Shown: in pieces, positions 17,295 through 25,155 of the stretch
Position numbering within the stretch: position 1 is the stretch's first letter
How the letters are laid out: every line of letters begins with the position of its first letter
Assembly: GCF_002029235.1 (NCBI RefSeq)
Contig: NZ_MZGV01000016.1
Span: 1-64,000, forward strand
Length of the DNA stretch: 64,000 nucleotides
From: Clostridium oryzae
GTDB taxonomy: Bacteria > Bacillota > Clostridia > Clostridiales > Clostridiaceae
Direction of reading: 5' to 3'
Translations under genes and position numbers: made by a program
Notes under the pieces: model-generated
Told to the model about the DNA's origin: nothing
The model's database searches: none
Seen by the model: only the letters and a program-made list of their open reading frames with translations

Positions 17295-18434
17295 ATGAGT
17301 AATGCATTTATCATTGCAAAAAACACTCTTAAGATAGTATTTAAGAAGAAGATAAATATATTTATCTATATATTACTGCCTGTAGTTATTGTAGTTGCTT
17401 TAGTAAACTTATTATCATTTGGAGATAGCAAAATTAATGTGGGTATATATAATCAAGGTAAAAGTGGAACTTTATCTGATGACTTTGTTCGTTCTATTAA
17501 GAATCAATCTAGATATAGGGTTAAATATGTTAATAAAGCTGATATTAAGAAGGTTCTTGTAAATCAGAAAGTAGACTGTATAGTAATGATACCACGTGCA
17601 TTCGACGAGAAGGTTTATGCTGGAAGAATTAATAAAATCGATATAAAAAGTATAAAAGGACAGGATGCTACGGCGTGGATAAAAAAATATATAGATTTCT
17701 ATATAAGTAATCTTATGAAAATAAGCCGAGCTAGTAATGGGAATAGAGAGGTTTTTGATAATATATATAAAGACAGCGATCAACTAAAAGTAAAGGAAAT
17801 AAAACTGAAAGGGCAATATAGGAATAATACATTATCTGAAATGAGTATCGGGTTTGTAACAATGTTTATGTTACTGGGATCGTCCACAGTTTCAGGCTTT
17901 ATATTGAAGGAGAAACGTAAGAGAACTTATTTTAGAATTTTTTCAACACCAACTAGTGAAAGAACTTATCTTATAGGAAACTTTTTAGCAGGTATGTTTG
18001 TGCTGTTGACACAGGCAGCTTTAATATCATTTTTTATAACCGGAATACTAGGCATGGATGTAAAAATGAACAGTGTAGAATTATTTTTTATGCTGGCTGT
18101 GTTTAGTCTTGTAAGTTCAGCGCTGGGATCAACGATTGTTGCTTTTGCTCAAAACACCAGTCAGGCAGGTTATATATCTACATTTATAGTAACGCCTTCA
18201 AGTATGCTTTCAGGATGTTTTTGGCCGGTAGATGTGATGCCTGATTTTATGCAGAAGTTATCTTATTTTTTCCCTCAAAGATGGCTTATTGAGGGTGTAA
18301 GAAGGGTGCAGCAGTCTGGAAACTATGCGAAAGCTTTTCCTTGTATGATGATTATATTAGGTTTTGCCGTAGCATTATTTCTTTTGAGTATGTTTAAGAT
18401 AAAAACAAGCAAAAGTATAAAAAACTTTGTCTAA
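17295..18434 (+). CDS. ABC-2 type permease subunit
   Basis: A 379-residue membrane protein with the same layout as its neighbour: one N-terminal helix (IFIYILLPVVIVVALVNLL), a soluble loop to about residue 180, and five C-terminal helices. It carries the loop KEKRKRTYFRIFSTPTSERTYLIGN and ends in a polar tail. The ATG follows GGAGGCAGCATAAT. It is the third gene of the exporter operon. The 140-bp gap after it shows no clear strong terminator before the HD-GYP gene, so limited read-through is possible. Confidence 0.85.
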   Translation: MSNAFIIAKNTLKIVFKKKINIFIYILLPVVIVVALVNLLSFGDSKINVGIYNQGKSGTLSDDFVRSIKNQSRYRVKYVNKADIKKVLVNQKVDCIVMIPRAFDEKVYAGRINKIDIKSIKGQDATAWIKKYIDFYISNLMKISRASNGNREVFDNIYKDSDQLKVKEIKLKGQYRNNTLSEMSIGFVTMFMLLGSSTVSGFILKEKRKRTYFRIFSTPTSERTYLIGNFLAGMFVLLTQAALISFFITGILGMDVKMNSVELFFMLAVFSLVSSALGSTIVAFAQNTSQAGYISTFIVTPSSMLSGCFWPVDVMPDFMQKLSYFFPQRWLIEGVRRVQQSGNYAKAFPCMMIILGFAVALFLLSMFKIKTSKSIKNFV

Positions 18435-18574
18435 AAGGCAAGTTAAATATTAAATTAAGTATAATTTAAGCGAAAAGTAAATTTATATGCAAAAAACCAT
18501 TTAGAAATCTAAAAAGCTAACGATAATATACCTAGTACATCCTGATTTATTAATTTTTTATGAGGTGAAACGGT

Positions 18575-19633
18575 ATGTTAGCAAATAAAAAAACTGTAGC
18601 AATTGACAAATTGGAACCTGGAATGATATCTGCAAGTGACATAAATGTTCAAGATAAAGTATTGGTAGCAAAAGGAGTAGCTATTACAGAAAGCGCTATT
18701 GAAAGGCTGAAACAGAGCTATATAGTTGACAAAATAGATATATATGTTGATGAAGAAATAGAAGAAGCTATGGCTGTGAAAAAAAACACAGTAGAGGAGA
18801 TACACAATAATTTTAATGAATTTGCTTCAAATCTTAAGGATATATTTACTAACATAGATAAACTTAAGTCAACAGGTATGGATGATGTAAGAGCATTTAC
18901 AAGAAAAATTCAAGACGAGTTTAAAGCTACTGGATTAGTTATCCGTGATATAGTATTGAATGGAAGTGGAAATGACAGTATATATCGACACAGTGTAAAT
19001 GTTTCAGCTATAGGTTTTATACTTGGTAAGTGGCTTGGCTTGAATGAGAGAGATTTGAATTTATTAACTTATTCAGCTATACTGCATGATATGGGAAAAA
19101 CTGAGCTTAGTGACAGAATAATAGCTAATGAGGGAAGACTGACTTCAGATGAATTTGCAATTTTTAAACAGCATCCGGTTATTGCGTACAATATAGTAAA
19201 ACAAATACCTTACTTGGATCCATCTGTTAGTTATGGTGTGCTTATGCATCATGAGCGAGGAGATGGCTCAGGATATCCGCTTGGTATTAAAGAAGATAAA
19301 ATTCACAAGTTTGCTAAGATATTAGCTATTGCTGATATGTTTGATGAGCTTAGTTCAGGAAGATCTGAAAAAGAGTGCAAAGGGCCGTTTGATACATTAC
19401 AGATATTGCATGAAGAAAGTCTTGGAAAACTCGATCCAACTTATTGTGATATGTTTATAAATCATATAGTGAATTATTTTATGGGCGAGATGGTACTTTT
19501 GAACGATAAAAGAACCTGTAAGGTAATACAGGTTCAGATGAACGATTTAACTAGACCGCTTTTACTTGATGACAATGGTTTCTTAGATCTGAGAAATGAG
19601 AAAGATTTATTTGTAGAAAAACTTCTTGTATAA
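18575..19633 (+). CDS. HD-GYP domain protein, putative c-di-GMP phosphodiesterase
   Basis: A 352-residue protein. The N-terminal about 80 residues (DKLEPGMISASDINVQDKVLVAKG) resemble the small domain that often precedes HD-GYP units. The HD-GYP core is complete: SVNVSAIGF, ILHDMGK (metal-binding HD), HP (QHPVIAY), MHHERGDGSGYPLG (the HH and GYP signature), and IADMFDELSSGR. Such domains hydrolyse cyclic di-GMP. No membrane span or receiver domain is present. The ATG has GAGGTG at 7 nt. It is monocistronic with a strong terminator. Activity is inferred from intact motifs. Confidence 0.88.
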   Translation: MLANKKTVAIDKLEPGMISASDINVQDKVLVAKGVAITESAIERLKQSYIVDKIDIYVDEEIEEAMAVKKNTVEEIHNNFNEFASNLKDIFTNIDKLKSTGMDDVRAFTRKIQDEFKATGLVIRDIVLNGSGNDSIYRHSVNVSAIGFILGKWLGLNERDLNLLTYSAILHDMGKTELSDRIIANEGRLTSDEFAIFKQHPVIAYNIVKQIPYLDPSVSYGVLMHHERGDGSGYPLGIKEDKIHKFAKILAIADMFDELSSGRSEKECKGPFDTLQILHEESLGKLDPTYCDMFINHIVNYFMGEMVLLNDKRTCKVIQVQMNDLTRPLLLDDNGFLDLRNEKDLFVEKLLV

Positions 19634-19643
19634 TTCATGAGTT

Positions 19644-19674
19644 AAAAGTGAAGGAGTGTCCTTCACTTTTTTCT
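19644..19674 (+). terminator. Terminator after the HD-GYP gene
   Basis: A perfect 12-bp stem, AAAAGTGAAGGA (19644-19655) against TCCTTCACTTTT (19659-19670), with further T residues. Confidence 0.9.
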
Positions 19675-19921
19675 TTTCTCTTAGGTGGAATCGACACAGA
19701 AATAGAAAAGATATCCGCGAACGATTACATTGAGTAAATCTAATGCATTACAAATAAAAGTATTTGATTGCCAAATGGATACGGCTGTGTTACAATATAA
19801 TAAGATAAATGATCTTGATCTTTTATCGGGATTTAATACGGTTAACAACATTCCCTTTTTTCAGGAACGTAGTTTAATTCAGTTTTTAAATCTAATTATA
19901 TGGAAAAGGAGGAATGTTGAA
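19675..19921 (+). other. Leader region of the mini zinc-ribbon gene
   Basis: This gap of nearly 250 bp precedes a 53-codon gene. An open frame from 19730 runs into that gene but has no ribosome site, no recognisable protein and poor codon use, so I treat it as untranslated. A weak GGGA/TCCC hairpin followed by six T occurs around 19828-19861. I see no known riboswitch. Confidence 0.35.
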
Positions 19922-20083
19922 ATGGCAGATAAGACTATTACTTGTAAAGACTGTGGAAAAGAGTTCATCTTCACAGAAGGAGAACAGGCTTTCTACAAAG
20001 AAAAAGGATTTGAAAATGAACCTCAGAGATGTCCTGAGTGCAGAAAAGCTAGAAAACAGAACAACAGAGGTTTCAGAAGATAA
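19922..20083 (+). CDS. Small zinc-ribbon domain protein
   Basis: A 53-residue protein (MADKTITCKDCGKEF...). CKDC (residues 8-11) and CPEC (37-40) form a treble-clef/zinc-ribbon of the zf-trcl type, with conserved FTEGEQAFY and GFENEPQRCPECR, and a basic Arg/Gln/Asn-rich tail. It is widespread in clostridia and often annotated as a cytochrome c551-like or zinc-ribbon protein; nucleic acid binding is plausible because of the basic end, but unproved. The start is fixed by AAAAGGAGG 8 nt upstream. It is followed at once by a terminator. Confidence 0.85.
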   Translation: MADKTITCKDCGKEFIFTEGEQAFYKEKGFENEPQRCPECRKARKQNNRGFRR

Positions 20084-20093
20084 TATTCTTTGG

Positions 20094-20131
20094 AAAAACC
20101 ACCCTATAAGATTAGTCTTATAGGGTTTTGT
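20094..20131 (+). terminator. Terminator after the mini zinc-ribbon gene
   Basis: CCCTATAAGA (20102-20111) pairs with TCTTATAGGG (20116-20125), flanked by AAAACC and TTTTG. Confidence 0.88.
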
Positions 20132-20302
20132 TATGTTTTTTGATAAATAGTTGAGTGTAGGAATCATGTTCTTTTTCTGTCTGTTATTACATCAAATCTG
20201 TATGTTATGCACTTCATATTGCATTGGAAATATTAGCATTATATAATAGGCTTATTTAATAGTTACTATATATACCAGTTTTTATTAGTACATAGTATTT
20301 AC

Positions 20303-20329
20303 CAGCAATAATATGTAATATAATTGCTG
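20303..20329 (+). promoter_or_regulatory. Leader hairpin/operator before serine hydrolase 1
   Basis: CAGCAAT (20303-20309) and ATTGCTG (20323-20329) form an inverted repeat 12 bp before the purine-rich ribosome site. The paralogous gene has CAACAAT/ATTGTTG at the same place, a paired change that keeps complementarity. Confidence 0.5.
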
Positions 20330-20355
20330 AGAAGTAAAAAAGGGTGGGAGATAAT

Positions 20356-22581
20356 ATGAAGATTAAAAAACACTTAATTACAGCTCTTGCAATGACATCT
20401 ATGATTGCAACTTCAACTGTAACAACCTATGGAGCAAATGGAGCTGAAGCGGGTGTACCGCTGAATAAAATTCCATATACTCAAATCACACAGGATTTTG
20501 GACCTAAGTCTATTAAAGAATTAAAGCCGAAAAATAACTTTCTACAGCCTGATAAGCAAAATGTTAAGGCTAAAAGCTTTGTTGCAAAGAGTTATATTGA
20601 TACAAAAAAGGTTGCTGATGAAAAGGCTTCTGCTTTAGTTTCTGCTTATGGGTGTACAAGTGTCCAGTATGCATTGATAGATAATGGCAAAATGGTGTTA
20701 TCAGGCAATGCTGGTACATATGAAAAAGGAAGTAATACCAGTCTAACAGCTGACAATATGTATGGTATAGGTTCAATCAGCAAAGTGTTTGTAACCACAG
20801 CTGTAATGAAGCTGGCAGATGAAGGCAAGGTTAACCTTGATACACCGGTTACACACTACATTAAAAATTTTAAGATGGCAGATAAGCGATATAAAAAGAT
20901 TACAGTGAGAATGCTTTTAAATCATTCTTCCGGTTTGATGGGCTCTTCTTTCTCTAATGCAATACTTTTCAATGACAATAGTACCTATGCTCATGACAGT
21001 CTTTTAAAACAATTGAGAACTCAACGTTTAAAGGCAGCTCCGGGAGAATATTCAGTGTATTGCAATGATGGTTTTGATTTAGCTGAAATTTTAGTGGAGC
21101 GGGTTACAGGGACTAGCTACACAAACTATATAGCTAAGAACATTACTGGTCCTTTGAAGATGAAAGATACCAAAACACCGCTTAGTGACTTTGATAGAAA
21201 CAAACTAGCTAAAACCTATTATACTGGCATAGATAAAGCTTTACCTGTAGAAGATTTTAATGCCATAGGATGCGGTGGTATTTATTCCAGCGCAGAAGAT
21301 TTATGTAACTTTGCAACTACATTTACTAAAAATTCAAATGGAGTACTTTCAGATAAAGCTATAAAAGCTATGCAAAGTAAGGAGTATTCAAGAGGAATTT
21401 GGCCGTCAGCCACTGATAGTATCTTTTCATACGGCTTAGGCTGGGATAGTGTAAATCTTTATCCTTTTAACAGGTATAATATCAAGGCCTTGGAAAAGGG
21501 CGGAGATACTAAGTTTTATCATAGTAGTTTGATTGTTTTGCCTAAAGAGAATGTTGCTATGGCAGTAGTAAGTTCAGGTGGCTCTAGCAGTTTAGATGAG
21601 CTTATGGCTGAAGGGGTACTTCTGTCAGCGTTAAAAGAAAAAGGGGCTATAAGCAAGATCAAAGCTGATAAAACCTTTGCTAAACCCAAAAAAACAGTTG
21701 TTCCGGATAAGATAAAGAAATTTGAGGGTACTTATGCTGCTCATTCTAACTTTATAAATATAGAAATTAGTAAATCAGGTATATTAAAAGAGTCATATCC
21801 ACAGATTCCTCAGTATGGTACACAAACTTATGTGTACACTAAGAAAGGATCTTTTGTATCAAACGATGGCACTGACAGTTTGAAGTTTGTTAAAGCTAAG
21901 AATAAAAAGACCTATTTAGAAGAAGAATCATATGTAAGTGCACAATATTTAGGACAAACTGTTGATGATGAATTCATAGCTCAAAAAGACAAAGTAAAGA
22001 AGTTATCCAAAGCTGTTTCTGATGCATGGAAAAATCGAGAAGGAAAGAAATACTATGCACTAAATGAAAGATATTCATCTATGTCATACATGTACGCATG
22101 TCCATATGCACAGGTTGCTTTTTCCAAAGGTTTTAAAGGATATTATGGAATGGATAAAATCACAGGTCAAAATACAGCAACTGCATTTTTGGATGGTCCA
22201 GGTATGTTAGCAAGAGATCAATATGATTATAAGTTTTATAAAAAAGACAATGTTGAATATTTGAGCTCAGATGGCAGTATTTTCGTAGAGGAAGCTGCAA
22301 TAGGGACTTTGCCTACAGACGATAAATTTAACTGTAAAATTAACAATGATGGTTATGCTCAATGGTATAAAATCAGTGACGCTTCAGCGGGTAAAGAAAT
22401 TACTGTAGATATGCCAAAGAATGCGGGTTTTGCAGTTTATAACAGCAATGGCAGCTTAGTGAATGATACAGTGATCTCAGGCGATAATAAGGTAACCCTG
22501 CCTAAGGACGGAAGAATCGTATTTTTAGGTGATGCAAATGCTGATTTTACTGTTCAGTACAGTACATCTTCAAACGAATAA
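20356..22581 (+). CDS. Secreted serine hydrolase (beta-lactamase/PBP4* family), paralog 1
   Basis: About 741 residues. A signal peptide covers residues 1-26 (KIKKHLITALAMTSM..). The class C beta-lactamase fold follows: SxxK nucleophile as SISK (about 140-143), Tyr-x-Asn as YCN in EYSVYCNDGF, and a KGG-like element as EKGGDTKFYHSS near residue 380. The remaining 320 residues form a beta-rich C-terminal region with a repeated IGxLPTDxKF-type segment and a closing GxxxFLGD domain. It probably acts on D-Ala peptides or esters outside the cell. ATG 20356 is preferred over GTG 20344, which lies in the ribosome site. Tandem with a paralog of very similar length and order. Confidence 0.85.
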   Translation: MKIKKHLITALAMTSMIATSTVTTYGANGAEAGVPLNKIPYTQITQDFGPKSIKELKPKNNFLQPDKQNVKAKSFVAKSYIDTKKVADEKASALVSAYGCTSVQYALIDNGKMVLSGNAGTYEKGSNTSLTADNMYGIGSISKVFVTTAVMKLADEGKVNLDTPVTHYIKNFKMADKRYKKITVRMLLNHSSGLMGSSFSNAILFNDNSTYAHDSLLKQLRTQRLKAAPGEYSVYCNDGFDLAEILVERVTGTSYTNYIAKNITGPLKMKDTKTPLSDFDRNKLAKTYYTGIDKALPVEDFNAIGCGGIYSSAEDLCNFATTFTKNSNGVLSDKAIKAMQSKEYSRGIWPSATDSIFSYGLGWDSVNLYPFNRYNIKALEKGGDTKFYHSSLIVLPKENVAMAVVSSGGSSSLDELMAEGVLLSALKEKGAISKIKADKTFAKPKKTVVPDKIKKFEGTYAAHSNFINIEISKSGILKESYPQIPQYGTQTYVYTKKGSFVSNDGTDSLKFVKAKNKKTYLEEESYVSAQYLGQTVDDEFIAQKDKVKKLSKAVSDAWKNREGKKYYALNERYSSMSYMYACPYAQVAFSKGFKGYYGMDKITGQNTATAFLDGPGMLARDQYDYKFYKKDNVEYLSSDGSIFVEEAAIGTLPTDDKFNCKINNDGYAQWYKISDASAGKEITVDMPKNAGFAVYNSNGSLVNDTVISGDNKVTLPKDGRIVFLGDANADFTVQYSTSSNE

Positions 22582-22592
22582 TAGATTTATCA

Positions 22593-22645
22593 AAGGGGTG
22601 GTCGTATTAGCAATTTTTATTTGCTAATGCGACCACCCTTTTATT
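22593..22645 (+). terminator. Strong terminator between the two serine hydrolases
   Basis: A 20-bp-class stem (22593-22613 with 22621-22642) built from AAGGGGTGGTCG/CGACCACCC and TTAGCAA/TTGCTAA, with TTTT on the 3' side. It shows the paralogs are separate transcription units. Confidence 0.92.
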
Positions 22646-22767
22646 TATGTATGGAATGCTAAAAAGACCAGGCTTTCACTGATAAATTTAACGCACAAGA
22701 ATACGATAATTTATTTAAAGCAATTTTACTATCATTTTCCGTTATTGTATAGTAATATAATATTAGC

Positions 22768-22790
22768 CAACAATTATATCATTATTGTTG
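22768..22790 (+). promoter_or_regulatory. Leader hairpin/operator before serine hydrolase 2
   Basis: CAACAAT (22768-22774) and ATTGTTG (22784-22790) lie 11 bp before an AAAAAAGGGGATGG ribosome site and just after a TATAAT box (22756-22761). It is the counterpart of the element at 20303-20329, with a compensating base pair. Confidence 0.5.
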
Positions 22791-22816
22791 AGAGATAAAA
22801 AAGGGGATGGAATAAA

Positions 22817-25030
22817 ATGAGAATAAAAAGATGTATAGCTGCGTCTTTATTGGTGGGGTCAATGTGTTTATCTTCATCAATAACAGTTTATGGTCAAAAT
22901 GTACTTTCAACGAAAACTTTGCCTAACGAAATTACATCAAATTTTCCGCTTACGACAGTTGATGGACAAAAGGTACAAATACCTAAGAAAAATTTTAATT
23001 TAAAGAAAGAAAACAGCAACGTTAAAAGTTTTTCGGCAGATGGTTTTTCTAATACTAAAAAGGTTGCAGAGGAAAAAGCTTCGGCTTTAATTAACATCAA
23101 TAGAGATACAAGCGTACAATATGCCTTAATTGATAATGGAAAAATTGTATTATCTGGTAATGCAGGAGTTTATTCAAAAGAAAATAATACACTCTTAACT
23201 GCAGACAATATGTATGGTATAGGTTCGGTTAGCAAGATGTTTACGACGACAGCTGTGATGAAATTGGTAGATGAGGGTAAAGTTAATCTTGATACGCCGG
23301 TTACACACTATATTAACGATTTTACAATGGCAGATAAAAGATATAAAAAGATTACAGTCAGAATGCTGTTAAACCATTCGTCAGGTTTAATGGGAACATG
23401 TATGACTAATATAATTCTCTTTGGTGATAACGATACTTATGTACATGATACTCTTTTAAAACAGCTGAAGACACAGCGGCTAAAGGCTGACCCAGGCGAG
23501 TATTCAGTGTATTGCAATGATGGCTTTACTCTTGCAGAAATCTTAGTAGAACGAGTAACGGGAACCAGCTTTACAGATTACATAGCTAAAAATATTACGA
23601 ATCCTTTGAAAATGGAGGATACTAAGACACCGGTTAGCGAATTTGATAGGACAAGACTAGCTAAAACATACTACAGTGGAATACCTAATGCTTTACCAGC
23701 AGAGAATGCAAACTTTATCGGTGCTGGAGGAATTTATTCCAGTGCTGAAGATTTATGCACTTTTGGAACAACTTTCACTAATAATTCTAATGAAATACTT
23801 TCAAAAAATTCCATAAAGGCGATGCAGAATAAGGAATATTTAAGAGGTATTTGGCCAAAGGATGCTGAAAGTGAATCCGGGTATGGATTAGGATGGGATA
23901 CTGTAAATACTTATCCTTTCAATCAATATAATATTAAAGCATTATCGAAAGCTGGAGATACTTATCTTTATCATAGTAATTTAACGGTTTTGCCAGATCA
24001 GAATATGGCTGTTGCAGTAGTAAGTTCAGGCGGAGATAGTACGACTGACGAATTGATGGCTAACAAAGTACTCCTTGCTGCGCTGAAGGAGAAGGGTATA
24101 ATTAGTAAAATAAAACCTGACAAGACATTCTCAGCACCAAAGAAGGTAAAAGTTCCAGTAAAGATTAAAAAGTATGAAGGCTCATATATATCAGTTTATG
24201 GATTTATTAACGTAAAAATTAAGAAAACTGGTACATTAAACATAACAAATTACCAAATGCCAAACTATGGTAAACAGACTCTTGTTTATACTAAGAAAGG
24301 CGTGTTTGTGTCTAAGGATGGGAAATCAAGAATTAAATTTGTAAATGAGAAGAATGGTAAAACTTATCTCGAAGAAACTGACTACATTAACGTACCATCT
24401 TTAGGACAAGTAGTATCCGATGAATATTTTGCTCAAAAGGAAAAGATAAATAAATTGAAGAAGAGTGTTGCTAATGCTTGGGCAAAGCGTGATGGGAAGA
24501 ATTACTATATGTTAAATGAAAAATATTCCTCTGCTCAATACATGCGTATGTGTCCTTATGCACGAGTTGGTTTTACAAAAGGACTTGAGGGATATTTAGG
24601 CGGGGATAAGATAGTAAATGATAATTCAGCTATAGCTATTTTAGATGGACCAGGCCAAATGTCACGTGATCAAAGTGATTATGATTTCTATAAAAAAGAC
24701 AATGTGGAGTACTTAAGTACAAATAGTGGTATCTATATAGAAGAAAATGCAATTGGAAATCTGCCAACAGATAGCAAATTCACATGCAATATTGGTGAAG
24801 ATGGATATGCTAAATGGTATAAGATTGGTAAAGAGGTAGCCAATAAGGAAGTCACTATAGCTTTACCAGATAAAGCTGCGTTTGTAGTATATAACAGCGA
24901 CAAAACCTTGGTAGAGGATTCATTAATTACAGGTAGTAATACAGTTGTTTTACCTAAAGATGGAATGATTGTATTTTTAGGTAGTCCAAAAGCTAACTTT
25001 ACAGTTCAATATAATACAGCTTCAAAATAA
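22817..25030 (+). CDS. Secreted serine hydrolase (beta-lactamase/PBP4* family), paralog 2
   Basis: A 737-residue paralog of the preceding gene, similar along its whole length (for example ITVRMLLNHSSGLMG and EYSVYCNDGF are identical). It has a signal peptide (about 1-26), SVSK nucleophile motif, YCN, a KAGDTYLYHSN element and the same long C-terminal beta-rich region. Since KGG is replaced by KAG here and EKGG is kept in paralog 1, substrate preference may differ. It has its own leader hairpin and terminator. Likely a peptidoglycan-peptide or ester hydrolase acting on the cell surface; the exact reaction is not known. Confidence 0.85.
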   Translation: MRIKRCIAASLLVGSMCLSSSITVYGQNVLSTKTLPNEITSNFPLTTVDGQKVQIPKKNFNLKKENSNVKSFSADGFSNTKKVAEEKASALININRDTSVQYALIDNGKIVLSGNAGVYSKENNTLLTADNMYGIGSVSKMFTTTAVMKLVDEGKVNLDTPVTHYINDFTMADKRYKKITVRMLLNHSSGLMGTCMTNIILFGDNDTYVHDTLLKQLKTQRLKADPGEYSVYCNDGFTLAEILVERVTGTSFTDYIAKNITNPLKMEDTKTPVSEFDRTRLAKTYYSGIPNALPAENANFIGAGGIYSSAEDLCTFGTTFTNNSNEILSKNSIKAMQNKEYLRGIWPKDAESESGYGLGWDTVNTYPFNQYNIKALSKAGDTYLYHSNLTVLPDQNMAVAVVSSGGDSTTDELMANKVLLAALKEKGIISKIKPDKTFSAPKKVKVPVKIKKYEGSYISVYGFINVKIKKTGTLNITNYQMPNYGKQTLVYTKKGVFVSKDGKSRIKFVNEKNGKTYLEETDYINVPSLGQVVSDEYFAQKEKINKLKKSVANAWAKRDGKNYYMLNEKYSSAQYMRMCPYARVGFTKGLEGYLGGDKIVNDNSAIAILDGPGQMSRDQSDYDFYKKDNVEYLSTNSGIYIEENAIGNLPTDSKFTCNIGEDGYAKWYKIGKEVANKEVTIALPDKAAFVVYNSDKTLVEDSLITGSNTVVLPKDGMIVFLGSPKANFTVQYNTASK

Positions 25031-25051
25031 GAATTTATACTTCAATAGCGA

Positions 25052-25086
25052 GAGACTGCTGCACTAAGTGCGGCAGTCTTTTCTCT
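25052..25086 (+). terminator. Terminator after serine hydrolase 2
   Basis: AGACTGC/GCAGTCTT with GCACT/AGTGC inside, followed by TTCTCTT. Confidence 0.85.
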
Positions 25087-25155
25087 TATGATATAATATA
25101 AATAGATAAGTTGAGAAAGTTCTAATACATTTATGAAAGGGATTGACAATAAATT

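Noticed and set aside
19730..19921. Upstream extension of the mini zinc-ribbon gene by 64 codons
   Set aside because: No ribosome site or conserved residues. The strong AAAAGGAGG directly before 19922 sets the true start.
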